Made by a program: the position numbers and the translations under genes
NCBI GenBank assembly: GCA_041742255.1
Contig: JBGSIZ010000183.1
Location: 1 to 17,847 of the forward strand
From: JBGSIZ01 sp041742255
Lineage (GTDB): Bacteria > Pseudomonadota > Alphaproteobacteria > Rhodobacterales > Rhodobacteraceae
Direction: 5' to 3'
Length of the DNA: 17,847 nt
Shown here: positions 1 to 7,637 of the stretch, piece after piece
Numbering within the stretch: the stretch's first letter is position 1
Layout of the letters: each line of letters begins with the position of its first letter
The notes under the pieces: generated by a model
Databases searched by the model: none
Seen by the model: only the letters and a program-made list of their open reading frames with translations
What the model was told of the DNA's origin: nothing

Positions 1-1463
1 GCCGTCAGGATGGGCCGCGACAGCATCGGCACCCGCACCGTCCAGAACACTCGCCCCGGCGACGCCCCAAGCGCCGCCCCCACCGTGCCATAGCGCGCGT
101 CCCAGGATCGGAACGGACCCGCCAGCGACAGGAACACATAAGGCAGCACAAACACCAGATGCCCAAGGATCACCGGCCCCACCCCCGCATGCAGACCGCC
201 CCAGATCATCAGCGTTTGCAGCCCCGGCAGAAAGGCCGTTTGCGGCACTAACAAGGGTAAATAGAGTAGGAAAACCGCCCGATTGGTCATCCGCAGGCCA
301 TATCGTGCCTCGGCCTCCAGACAGCCGAGTGCCAGCGCGAGCGCGATGCCCGCCGACGCCAAGGCCACCGCAGCCGTCTGTGCCACCGCGTCCGCCAGAC
401 CCATGGCGTGCCGCATCCATGTCTTGACCGACACCGTGTCGGGCAGAACGTCCGGAAAGGTCCATAGCCCGGCAACGGACCAAACCCCAAGGCTGCCCAG
501 ACCCAGCAAAAGGATGGCCGCAACCAGCCCCCCGGATACCAGACCAAGCACCCGGACCCCTTCGATCCGGCGCAATCGCAGCCCACGTCCGATGATGCCG
601 CGCCCCAGCGCCGCCACGCCGAGTTCGCCCAGCCGCCACAGCCCGAGCGCCCCCACCACCAGCCCGAATTGCAGCAGTGCCCCCGCCGCCGATTTCAGTC
701 GCATCGACAGATCAGGGTCCGACATCCACCGCACCACCTGCACCGACAACGTAGACGGCGTGGTCGGCCCAAGGATGATCGCCACATCCACCACCGACAT
801 CGAAAATCCCAAGACCACATAAACCGGCAACCGGATTTGCGCATAGACCCGCGGAAAGATGGTCAACGCCCAGCCTGCCATCCGTCCATACCCGAGCGAG
901 GCCGCCACCCGCCCGCTGCCCACCGGGTCCACCTGACCCAAGGCCGCCAGCGTCATGAGGAGAAGGAACGGAACCTCTTTGGCCACCAGACCAAGAACGA
1001 GGGCTGCCCCCCACGGGTCCTGCACGATCAAAAGGTCGGGCGGCCTGTCCCACCCCGTGGCCCACGGCGACAGCGCCCGCGCGATCCAGCCTGAAGGTGA
1101 AATCAGAAAGGCCAGCCCGAACGCCGCAGCCGCATGTGGCACCGACAACAGTGGTGACAGGAACGATTGCAACCATTGAAACGTCCGGGTGCCATACCAG
1201 CCCGCCACGATCAGCATCGTCAGGCCCAGCGCCAGCGCCGTGGCCACCAGCCCCGGCACCACCGATAACCAGACCGACGCCCAGATGCCCGGTTGCGCGA
1301 ACAACCCCCGAAAGGCGTCCAGCGATACCGTGGTCAATCCTGCCGAGGGCAAGTAGCCGAACGCGGGCAGCACGCTGCCCAACAGCCCTGCGGCCACCGG
1401 ACCCAACAGGACGATCAACGTCAGGGTGGGCAAGAATCGCAACAGGCGGCCCTGTGGGGTCAT
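1..1463 (-). CDS. ynjC: ABC transporter fused double permease, YnjC-like (3' end beyond window)
   Basis: Inner-membrane permease of an uptake ABC transporter. The frame is open from ATG 1463 to the window edge (487 codons), so the C-terminus is missing. The protein is very hydrophobic and has two permease halves. An EAA-type loop (AASLGYGRMAGW...FPRVYAQIRLP) lies at about residues 187-213, and a second (GAALGASPGRVFWTVRVP) near residue 460. This fused dimer architecture is that of ThiP/FbpB/YnjC permeases. It follows ynjB by 24 nt in the same operon, and the ynjBC pairing supports the YnjC assignment over other fused permeases. The ynjB stop TAA is in the same frame and only eight codons upstream, so ATG 1463 is the only ordinary start; no clear Shine-Dalgarno sequence precedes it. 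The ATPase (ynjD) would be expected further left, outside the window. The family is commonly labelled a putative thiamine transporter; the substrate is not shown by the sequence. Confidence 0.85.
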   Translation of the reverse strand, partial: MTPQGRLLRFLPTLTLIVLLGPVAAGLLGSVLPAFGYLPSAGLTTVSLDAFRGLFAQPGIWASVWLSVVPGLVATALALGLTMLIVAGWYGTRTFQWLQSFLSPLLSVPHAAAAFGLAFLISPSGWIARALSPWATGWDRPPDLLIVQDPWGAALVLGLVAKEVPFLLLMTLAALGQVDPVGSGRVAASLGYGRMAGWALTIFPRVYAQIRLPVYVVLGFSMSVVDVAIILGPTTPSTLSVQVVRWMSDPDLSMRLKSAAGALLQFGLVVGALGLWRLGELGVAALGRGIIGRGLRLRRIEGVRVLGLVSGGLVAAILLLGLGSLGVWSVAGLWTFPDVLPDTVSVKTWMRHAMGLADAVAQTAAVALASAGIALALALGCLEAEARYGLRMTNRAVFLLYLPLLVPQTAFLPGLQTLMIWGGLHAGVGPVILGHLVFVLPYVFLSLAGPFRSWDARYGTVGAALGASPGRVFWTVRVPMLSRPILT

Positions 1464-1487
1464 GTGCGGGCCGCCCGTTGCGCGGGG

Positions 1488-2687
1488 TTACTGCGCCACG
1501 CCGAAGCGGGCGGTCCAGTCATCGGCAAGCCGGGTGGCCCATGTCGGGTGCGGTTCAGCCAATGCCGGCCCCAGATCGGCAGGCGACAAGGTTGCGATGC
1601 CTTGCGGGATCGCGTCAAACAGGGCCCGGTCCGCCTCCGACAGTGCGGCCATGTCCAGAACAGTGCCATAGCCCAGAATATCCGGGTTCTGCGCGCGGGC
1701 CTGCGCCTCGGCGGACATAAGGAAGTTGGCGACGATCATCGCCCCGGCCTTGGACCCGGAATTGTAGGGGATCGCAACAAAGGACGCATTGCCCAATGTG
1801 CCGTTGTCCCAGACGTAGGTGCGCACGGTGTCCGGCAATTGGCCATTGGCAATCGCGGCTGTCGCCTCGCCGGGAGAAAACGAGATGGCGATGTCAATTT
1901 CGCCATCGGCCAGCAGTTGAAGCTGTGCGGGGCCAGTCGCGGGATAGGCCCGTCCTTCGCGCCACAAAAGCGGGGTCAGCGTATCGAGCGACGCCCAAAG
2001 CGGGGCCGCGATTTGCGCGTAGGTGTTATCAGATACCGCGCCGCCGAGTGCCGCCGCGTCGCCCAATTGGTCAATCAATGCCTGTTTGAGAAAGGTGGTC
2101 CCGAGGAAATCCGGCGGCTGCGGGAACGTGAACCGACCGGGGTTCGCCTGTGCCCAAGCCACCAGATCGGTCATGGACCGGGGCGGGGCCGACACCCGCG
2201 CGCTGTCATACATGAACACGACCTGCGCCATGGCCCACGGGCTTTCGTAGCCGTGGGTTGGCACGGTAAAGTCGGATTGCACCGTTTTACCTGCCACATC
2301 GACCAGCGCCCAGTTTGGCAGTTGTTCGGCATAGGGGCCAAACAGCAGCCCCGCGTCCTTCATCGAGGCGAAGTTGGCCCCGTTGATCCAGATCATGTCG
2401 ATCGCGCCGCCGTCGTTTTCGCCAGCCTGTTTTTCCGCAAGAACCCGCGTGACCGCATCAGCCGTATCCGTCAGTTTGACGTGTTCCAGCGTGACCCCGT
2501 AATCCGCCAGAACCCGGTCCCCGACCCACGAAATGAAATCGTTGGTGGTGGTCGAACCGCCCCATGCGTTCCAATACACGGTTTGTCCCGCGGCCTCGGC
2601 CACGACGCCGTCCCAGTTGGCGGGATCGGTTTGGGCAAGTGCGGGAAGCGGGGCCAGAAGTGCGGCCATCAAGGCGAGGTGTTTCAT
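1488..2687 (-). CDS. ynjB: ABC transporter periplasmic substrate-binding protein, YnjB-like
   Basis: A 399-residue extracytoplasmic solute-binding protein. It begins with a Sec signal peptide (MKHLALMAALLAPLPALA, likely cleaved before QTD), followed by a YnjB-type start of the mature protein (VYWNAWGGS, then a DFISWVGDRV stretch). An IDMIWINGANF segment lies about 100 residues in. The start at 2687 was chosen because AAGGA sits 6 nt upstream and the signal peptide begins there; a longer open frame upstream lacks these features. Its ATG overlaps the stop of the upstream phosphatidyltransferase gene (ATGA), so the two are probably translationally coupled. It should deliver ligand to the downstream fused permease. 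In E. coli the homologous set is ynjABCDEF; YnjB is usually annotated as a putative thiamine-type binding protein, but the ligand is unproven. Confidence 0.87.
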   Translation of the reverse strand: MKHLALMAALLAPLPALAQTDPANWDGVVAEAAGQTVYWNAWGGSTTTNDFISWVGDRVLADYGVTLEHVKLTDTADAVTRVLAEKQAGENDGGAIDMIWINGANFASMKDAGLLFGPYAEQLPNWALVDVAGKTVQSDFTVPTHGYESPWAMAQVVFMYDSARVSAPPRSMTDLVAWAQANPGRFTFPQPPDFLGTTFLKQALIDQLGDAAALGGAVSDNTYAQIAAPLWASLDTLTPLLWREGRAYPATGPAQLQLLADGEIDIAISFSPGEATAAIANGQLPDTVRTYVWDNGTLGNASFVAIPYNSGSKAGAMIVANFLMSAEAQARAQNPDILGYGTVLDMAALSEADRALFDAIPQGIATLSPADLGPALAEPHPTWATRLADDWTARFGVAQ

Positions 2688-3307
2688 GCGGAGTCCTTCA
2701 GGTTGGAAAATACCGTGCGTGCGCCCCAAAGGCGCAGCGTGGCGGTGACGACGCACAAGGCCCCAAAGCCCCATGCAAGTTGCGGAAAATAGGCGGGCCA
2801 AAGGCACAACAGGACAAAGAACACGATGGTTTCTGTCCCCTCCAGCAGGCCGTTGGAATAGTAGAGCGATTTGATCCCCTGCGCCGTCGTGGACAGCCCG
2901 TGCCGGTCCGCCAGCATCGCGTAGCCCAGAAATGTCGCCCCGTTGAAATAGAACGCCGCCAAGAGGAACGCACCCGCCGCCCCGTTGGCCCCCGGATTGG
3001 CCCAGACAAACGCCATGGGAACCGCCCCGTAAAACAGGAAATCCGCCGAGATATCGAGGTAGCCGCCAAAATCGGTCTTGCGCGTGGCCCGCGCCACGGC
3101 TCCGTCCAGACCATCAGCGATCCGACCCGCCAACAGCGGCCAAAGTGCCAGACCCGGCGCCCCAAGCGCAATCATACCCGCCGCGAGCAGCCCAAGGCTA
3201 AGTCCGACAAGCGTCACACCGTCCGCCGTCGCCCCCCGCGCGGCCATTGCACGCCCGATCCGGTTCAACGCCGGGTCGATCATCTTGCGGGCGGTTTTGT
3301 CGAACAT
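2684..3307 (-). CDS. CDP-alcohol phosphatidyltransferase family membrane protein (YnjF-like)
   Basis: A 207-residue integral membrane enzyme of the CDP-alcohol phosphotransferase superfamily. These enzymes transfer a phosphatidyl (or similar) group from a CDP-linked donor to an alcohol. The hallmark D-G-x2-A-R-x7-G-x3-D-x3-D motif is complete: DGAVAR, then ...FGGYLDISAD, about residues 70-90. Several hydrophobic segments follow. The start at 3307 (MFDKTARKMIDPALNRIG) has AAGGA 10 nt upstream, and the N-terminus fits the family; the open frame extends far upstream, but as antisense of the phosphatase gene. It is the first gene of the operon and overlaps ynjB by 4 nt. E. coli ynjF, also of this family, lies in the ynj cluster, so the association is seen in distant bacteria. 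The acceptor alcohol is unknown: phosphatidylglycerophosphate, phosphatidylinositol or another head group are all possible. Confidence 0.85.
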   Translation of the reverse strand: MFDKTARKMIDPALNRIGRAMAARGATADGVTLVGLSLGLLAAGMIALGAPGLALWPLLAGRIADGLDGAVARATRKTDFGGYLDISADFLFYGAVPMAFVWANPGANGAAGAFLLAAFYFNGATFLGYAMLADRHGLSTTAQGIKSLYYSNGLLEGTETIVFFVLLCLWPAYFPQLAWGFGALCVVTATLRLWGARTVFSNLKDSA

Positions 3308-3475
3308 GGGGTCGCGGTCCTTGGATGTCGCGCGGTTGTGACGGACCCGTGCCGCCATGGCAACGCCCACGTTCGAACTGCACGCAAATGTCATAGCGGT
3401 GAAACCGATCCGCCTGCCACCTCTTGCTTTTTCCCATGGCTTTGACCAAGTGACCCGGACCCAAGGATGGACCGT

Positions 3476-4171
3476 ATGATCAAGGCCCTGAAACGATCGA
3501 AGGCCGCGCTCAAGGAATACTTGCGCCCCGGTATCGCCACCCCCGGCCAACGGCGGCGGTCGATGATTTTCTATCTGTGGGTCGATCATGGCATCCTGCG
3601 GTATCTGTGGACCAATTTTTACCCCGTCGCCCCCGGCGTCTGGCGGTCCAACCAACCCCATCACGCCCGGTTGGCGCGGTGGAAGGCCGAGGGCATCCGC
3701 ACGATCGTCAATCTGCGCGGGTCCGCCCCCCGCCCACCGCAACTGTTCGAGGAAGAAAGCTGTGCCGCGCTGGACCTGACGTTGGTGTCCATATCCATGT
3801 CCGCCCGCAAGGCCGCCCCGCGCGCCGAATATCTGAAACTGTTCGAGGTGTTCGACACCGCCGAGCGCCCGATGGTTGTGCATTGTAAATCCGGGGCCGA
3901 CAGGACCGGGATCGTCAGTGCCCTGTATCTGATGGACCAGACCGGCGCGACATTGGACGTTGCCCGGCAACACCTGCGGTTCTGGCCCTATCTGCACCTG
4001 CGCCGCACCGATACCGGCATTCTGGATCACATTCTTGATCTGTATGAACGCCACTGCGCCCAAGTGGGGCCGATGCTCATCCGCGAGTGGTTTGAAACCG
4101 AGTATGACCCCGCCGTCGCGACCGAAAGTTTTGCAGCCCATCGCGCCCGCAGGTTCCGGTGGCCCGACTGA
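3476..4171 (+). CDS. Dual-specificity / tyrosine phosphatase family protein
   Basis: A 231-residue cytosolic phosphatase of the cysteine-dependent DSP/PTP superfamily. The P-loop HCKSGADRTG matches HCx5RTG, with catalytic Cys137 and Arg143. Upstream is the usual first part of the fold (VWRSNQPHHARLARW, then GIRTIVNLRG). Two starts are possible: ATG 3467 and ATG 3476. The second was chosen because AAGGA (3463-3467) sits 8 nt before it, while the first overlaps that sequence. The basic N-terminus (KALKRSKAALKEYL) could hold the protein at a membrane surface. The gene diverges from the ynj-type operon across 168 nt and is followed after 80 nt by bchG, which has its own promoter, so it is probably not part of the photosynthesis regulon. 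The substrate could be a phosphoprotein, a phosphoinositide-like lipid or phosphatidylglycerophosphate (as for the related PTPMT1); the sequence does not decide. Confidence 0.85.
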   Translation: MIKALKRSKAALKEYLRPGIATPGQRRRSMIFYLWVDHGILRYLWTNFYPVAPGVWRSNQPHHARLARWKAEGIRTIVNLRGSAPRPPQLFEEESCAALDLTLVSISMSARKAAPRAEYLKLFEVFDTAERPMVVHCKSGADRTGIVSALYLMDQTGATLDVARQHLRFWPYLHLRRTDTGILDHILDLYERHCAQVGPMLIREWFETEYDPAVATESFAAHRARRFRWPD

Positions 4172-4196
4172 CTGAAATGCCGCATCTTCTTTGATG

Positions 4197-4214
4197 TGTA
4201 AGGCTGAGTTTACA
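4197..4214. promoter_or_regulatory. PpsR/CrtJ-type operator, site 1 upstream of bchG
   Basis: The sequence TGTAAGGCTGAGTTTACA fits the PpsR/CrtJ consensus TGT-N12-ACA and keeps the outer dyad TGTAA...TTACA. It overlaps the proposed -35 element of bchG. PpsR/CrtJ is the known aerobic repressor of bch, crt and puc genes in Rhodobacteraceae. The site call is by pattern only. Confidence 0.72.
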
Positions 4215-4237
4215 CTTGCCTCGTCTCAAAGTGTAAC
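4209..4237 (+). promoter_or_regulatory. Probable sigma-70-type promoter of the bchG operon
   Basis: TTTACA at 4209-4214 and TGTAAC at 4232-4237 are separated by 17 nt and match the -35 and -10 consensus at 5/6 and 4/6 positions. The predicted transcription start is about 4243-4245, only 7-9 nt before the bchG ATG. Both elements lie within or against the two TGT-N12-ACA palindromes, as expected for a repressed bch promoter. The exact start site is inferred. Confidence 0.55.
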
Positions 4238-4249
4238 TGTAAGCTGACA
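4232..4249. promoter_or_regulatory. PpsR/CrtJ-type operator, site 2 upstream of bchG
   Basis: TGTAACTGTAAGCTGACA is a second exact TGT-N12-ACA palindrome. It covers the proposed -10 element and ends 2 nt before the bchG start codon. The centre-to-centre distance to site 1 is 35 bp. PpsR/CrtJ normally binds such pairs cooperatively. Confidence 0.72.
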
Positions 4250-4251
4250 GA

Positions 4252-5166
4252 ATGAACCTGTCGCCCGCCCTTTCCCCGTCTGCACTGACCCGTCGTTGGC
4301 CCGAACCCCGCGCCGCGCTGCGGTTGATCAAGCCTGTGACGTGGTTCCCGCCGATGTGGGCGTATTTGTGCGGCAGCGTGTCGGCGGGCGTGTCCCCATC
4401 GGGACAATGGGGCATCGTTCTGCTGGGTGTCGTGTTGGCCGGTCCGGTGGTTTGCGGCATGAGCCAAGCCGCGAATGACTGGTGCGACCGCCATGTGGAC
4501 GCCATCAACGAACCGGACCGCCCGATCCCGTCTGGCCGTATACCGGGGCGTTGGGGCCTGTGGATTGCGTGGGCGATGACCGTTTTGTCGCTGGCGATTG
4601 GCTGGCAACTGGGCCTGTGGGGGTTTGCCGCGACGATTGCCGGTGTGGCCGCCGCGTGGGCCTATTCCGCCGAACCGGTCCGCCTGAAACGGTCGGGATG
4701 GTGGGGGCCGGGATTGTGCGGGCTGGCCTATGAAACATTGCCGTGGCTGACTGGGGCTGCTGTTCTGACCGGTGGCCCGCCATCACTGCAAACCGTTGTG
4801 ATTGCCGTTCTTTACGGGGTGGGCGCGCATGGCATCATGACCCTGAACGATTTCAAGGCGCTGGAGGGCGACCGGCAGACGGGCGTCAATTCCTTGCCTG
4901 TCACGCTTGGCCCGGAACGCGCGGCGCGTGTCGCCTGTTGGATTATGGCCGTGCCACAGGCGGCCGTTGTCGCCCTGATGATCTGGTGGGACAAGCCGCT
5001 GCACGCCATCGGTATCGCGGCGGTGTTGCTGGCCCAACTGGCCGCGATGCGCGTCCTTCTGCGCGACCCAAAGGCCAAGGCCCCGTGGTATAACGGCACA
5101 GGGATCGTGTTCTACGTCAGCGGCATGATGATCGCCGCCTTTGCCCTGCGCAGCATGGGAGCCTGA
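4252..5166 (+). CDS. bchG: Bacteriochlorophyll synthase (bacteriochlorophyllide a geranylgeranyltransferase)
   Basis: A 304-residue membrane prenyltransferase of the UbiA family. It esterifies bacteriochlorophyllide a with geranylgeranyl diphosphate in the cytoplasmic membrane. The diagnostic first aspartate motif (NDWCDRHVDAINEPDRPIP, residues 75-93) and the second (LNDFKALEGDRQTGVNSLP, about 198-216) are intact. The N-terminal KPVTWFPPMWA is typical of BchG. About eight hydrophobic segments are visible. ATG 4252 is the only reasonable start; no Shine-Dalgarno sequence precedes it, and the proposed transcription start is only 7-9 nt away, so the message may be nearly leaderless. It is first gene of an operon with the PucC-like gene, bchP and idi. 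Unlike the familiar bchE-J-G order of R. capsulatus, no bchE or bchJ lies upstream; the flanking gene is a phosphatase, so this is a PGC edge. Confidence 0.97.
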   Translation: MNLSPALSPSALTRRWPEPRAALRLIKPVTWFPPMWAYLCGSVSAGVSPSGQWGIVLLGVVLAGPVVCGMSQAANDWCDRHVDAINEPDRPIPSGRIPGRWGLWIAWAMTVLSLAIGWQLGLWGFAATIAGVAAAWAYSAEPVRLKRSGWWGPGLCGLAYETLPWLTGAAVLTGGPPSLQTVVIAVLYGVGAHGIMTLNDFKALEGDRQTGVNSLPVTLGPERAARVACWIMAVPQAAVVALMIWWDKPLHAIGIAAVLLAQLAAMRVLLRDPKAKAPWYNGTGIVFYVSGMMIAAFALRSMGA

Positions 5167-5169
5167 GTG

Positions 5170-6453
5170 ATGACCCTGTCGTGGTTTCAGATTGTCCGGC
5201 TTGGCCTGATCCAGATGGCGCTGGGCGCGATTGTGGTGTTGACCACGTCCACCCTGAACCGGTTGATGGTTGTCGAACTGGCCCTGCCTGCGGTTTTGCC
5301 CGGTGCGCTGGTCGCGCTGCATTATGGCATCCAGATGACCCGCCCCAATTGGGGATTCGCGAGCGACACGGGCGGCCACCGGACAAGGTTCATCATCGGC
5401 GGCATGATCGTTCTGGCGATTGGCGGTTTGGGGGCCGCATTGGGCGTTTTGGTTCTGCAAACGTCGTTCATAGCCGGGTTGTTCCTGTCGATTGTCGCCT
5501 ATGCCCTGATCGGGTTGGGCGTGGGCGCGTCTGGCACATCGCTGCTCGCGCTGTTGGCCACGGCCACCGCCCCGCGTCGCCGGGCCGCTGCTGCCACAAT
5601 CACATGGCTGATGATGATCTTTGGGATTGCGATGACCGCTGGCGTCGTGGGCACGTTGATTGATCCCTATACCCCTGCCCGTCTGATCGAAGTTGTCGCT
5701 GCCGTTGTCACCGTGGCCGTGGGTCTGACCATCATCGCCGTCTGGGGCATTGAGCGCCGTGTCAAGGCGCGGCGCGACCCCGACCCGATGCCGTTCCGCG
5801 ACGGTTTGCGCGAGATTTGGCAAGAACCAAAGGCGCGGAATTTCACCCTTTTCGTGTTCTTGTCGATGGTCGCCTATTTCATGCAGGAATTGATCCTTGA
5901 GCCTTATGCGGGTCTGGTTTTCGGGTTTACCCCGGGTCAATCCACCAGCCTTTCGGGGGCGCATAATGGCGGCGTGTTCGTGGGTATGCTGACGGTTGGC
6001 GTGCTGTGCACCGGACTTGGGTTTGGCCAACTGCGCCATTGGGTCATTTTTGGATGCCTTGGATCAGCGGCGTCTTTGGTGGCCGTGACGATGATCGGAT
6101 TTGTCGGACCGGGCGCGCCGTTGGTGCCTGCGGTTGTCGCGCTGGGCCTGTTCAACGGGATGTTCGCGGTGGCCGCGATCGGGTCCATGATGGCGTTGGC
6201 CGGCGATGGCCGGGGCCAGCGTGAAGGCACCCGGATGGGCCTATGGGGGGCGGCGCAAGCGGTCGCTGCCGGGTTTGGCGGATTGATCGGTGCCGCACTG
6301 GTGGACAGCCTGCGCGGTCTGATGCCCGACGCCGATGCGTTCGGTGCGGTTTTTGTTTTTGAAGCCTTTTTGTTTATTGCCGCCGCCCTGATGGCGGCGC
6401 GCGTGATGGAACGCCCGGCCCCGACAGGTGCCGCCCTGATACCCGGAGAATGA
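5170..6453 (+). CDS. PucC/LhaA-family MFS protein (Orf427/428 type, between bchG and bchP)
   Basis: A 427-residue polytopic membrane protein of the major facilitator superfamily, BCD/PucC branch. Relatives include LhaA and PucC, needed for assembly of LH1 and LH2, and the bchG-bchP-linked Orf428 of R. capsulatus, thought to handle or supply bacteriochlorophyll to antenna assembly. The family-typical opening (RLGLIQMALGAIVVLTTSTL) and the loop motif SDTGGHRTRF after the second or third membrane segment are present, with about 12 hydrophobic segments. ATG 5170 was chosen: GGGAG lies 8 nt upstream, and the gene begins 3 nt after the bchG stop. GTG 5167 is a one-codon-longer alternative. Its position between bchG and bchP suggests it acts on newly made pigment. 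Transport has not been shown for this family from sequence. Confidence 0.93.
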   Translation: MTLSWFQIVRLGLIQMALGAIVVLTTSTLNRLMVVELALPAVLPGALVALHYGIQMTRPNWGFASDTGGHRTRFIIGGMIVLAIGGLGAALGVLVLQTSFIAGLFLSIVAYALIGLGVGASGTSLLALLATATAPRRRAAAATITWLMMIFGIAMTAGVVGTLIDPYTPARLIEVVAAVVTVAVGLTIIAVWGIERRVKARRDPDPMPFRDGLREIWQEPKARNFTLFVFLSMVAYFMQELILEPYAGLVFGFTPGQSTSLSGAHNGGVFVGMLTVGVLCTGLGFGQLRHWVIFGCLGSAASLVAVTMIGFVGPGAPLVPAVVALGLFNGMFAVAAIGSMMALAGDGRGQREGTRMGLWGAAQAVAAGFGGLIGAALVDSLRGLMPDADAFGAVFVFEAFLFIAAALMAARVMERPAPTGAALIPGE

Positions 6454-6455
6454 CC

Positions 6456-7637
6456 ATGAAGTATGATGTGATCGTTGTGGGCGCTGGCCCGTCAGGTGCC
6501 ACCGCCGCCGAGGATCTGGCCCGGTCCGGCCACAGGGTGGCGATGTTGGACCGCGAAGGCCGGATCAAGCCTTGCGGTGGCGCCGTCCCCCCTCGTCTGA
6601 TTGCGGATTTTAACATTCCCGACAGCCAGATCGTGGCCAAGATCACCACCGCCCGGATGATTTCCCCCACGGGCCGCAAGGTCGATATCCCCATCGAAAA
6701 CGGCTATGTCGGGATGGTGGACCGGGACCGGTTCGACGCATTCCTGCGCGACCGCGCGCAACAGGCGGGTGCCCATCGGTTTGCTGGCACCTTTGCCCGG
6801 CTGGAACGTGATGTGGACGGCACCCATGTGATTTACCGCGACAAGGCCACGGGCAATGAAACCCGCCTGACCGGCCGTATCATCATCGGGGCCGATGGCG
6901 CCCGGTCGAACGTCGCCCGCGCCGAGGTGCCCGGTGGCGATACCATCCCCTATGTCATCGCCTATCACGAGATCATCGCCGCCCCGGCTGCCACCGAAAC
7001 CTATGATCCGACCCGGTGCGATGTGATCTATGACGGCGCCATTTCGCCCGATTTCTATGGCTGGATTTTCCCCCATGGCGCTCATGCCAGCGTTGGAATG
7101 GGATCCATGGTCCGCGATGTCGATCTGAAGCTGGCCACCGCCGCCTTGCGCAAGAATGCCGGTTTGACCGAGTGTGAGACGATCCGGCGCGAGGGTGCCC
7201 CCATTCCGCTAAAGCCTTTGGATCGTTGGGATAATGGCCGTGACGTGGTGCTGGCGGGCGATGCCGCGGGCGTTGTCGCCCCGTCGTCTGGCGAAGGGAT
7301 TTATTACGCCATGGTGGGGGGCCGCGTGGCTGCCACTGCTGCGGCTGCCTGTTTGAAAACCGGGCGCGCGGCCGATCTGCAACTGGCCCGCAAGTTGTTC
7401 ATGCGCGAACACAAGCAGGTTTTCCGGGTGCTGGGCGCGATGCAGAACGCGTATTATCGCAGCGATGACCGGCGGGAACGGTTTGTGTCGTTGTGCCATG
7501 ATGTGGACGTGCAGAAGCTGACGTTCGAGGCGTATATGAACAAGAAACTGGTCAAATCCCGCCCGCTGGCCCATCTGAAGATCGGGTTCAAGAATCTTGC
7601 CCACCTGTCCGGCCTGGTGTCGCCGCTGCGGACATGA
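6456..7637 (+). CDS. bchP: Geranylgeranyl diphosphate / geranylgeranyl-bacteriochlorophyll reductase
   Basis: A 393-residue FAD-dependent reductase. It reduces three double bonds of the geranylgeranyl tail to phytyl, completing bacteriochlorophyll a. The N-terminal dinucleotide-binding motif (VIVVGAGPSGATAAEDLARS) is followed by the BchP/ChlP signature KPCGGAVPP and a second FAD motif (VVLAGDAAGVVAPSSGEGIY) near residue 265. Two starts exist: ATG 6450 overlaps the upstream stop (ATGA), but ATG 6456 has GGAGA 6 nt upstream and begins directly at the conserved MKYDVIVVG, so 6456 is preferred. It overlaps idi by 4 nt at its end. It works directly after BchG. Confidence 0.96.
   Translation: MKYDVIVVGAGPSGATAAEDLARSGHRVAMLDREGRIKPCGGAVPPRLIADFNIPDSQIVAKITTARMISPTGRKVDIPIENGYVGMVDRDRFDAFLRDRAQQAGAHRFAGTFARLERDVDGTHVIYRDKATGNETRLTGRIIIGADGARSNVARAEVPGGDTIPYVIAYHEIIAAPAATETYDPTRCDVIYDGAISPDFYGWIFPHGAHASVGMGSMVRDVDLKLATAALRKNAGLTECETIRREGAPIPLKPLDRWDNGRDVVLAGDAAGVVAPSSGEGIYYAMVGGRVAATAAAACLKTGRAADLQLARKLFMREHKQVFRVLGAMQNAYYRSDDRRERFVSLCHDVDVQKLTFEAYMNKKLVKSRPLAHLKIGFKNLAHLSGLVSPLRT

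Noticed and set aside
1461..1490. A possible fusion of YnjB and YnjC by read-through of a single in-frame TAA
   Set aside because: A secreted binding protein ahead of a polytopic permease is not a known arrangement, and eight codons of spacer plus an ATG fit two separate genes.
1293..2792. 499-codon open frame on the plus strand opposite ynjB and ynjC
   Set aside because: It is rich in Arg, Gln, Gly and Pro with no domain or membrane logic, and lies antisense to a clear binding-protein gene; typical mirror ORF of GC-rich DNA.
3327..3344. Near-match to a PpsR site (TGT-N12-ACG) in the ynjF-phosphatase spacer
   Set aside because: One half-site deviates (ACG instead of ACA), there is no second site nearby, and the flanking genes are not photosynthesis genes.
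4783..6039. 418-codon minus-strand frame opposite bchG and the PucC-like gene
   Set aside because: The translation is low-complexity (Gln, His, Asp, Arg) and antisense to two strongly conserved membrane proteins.
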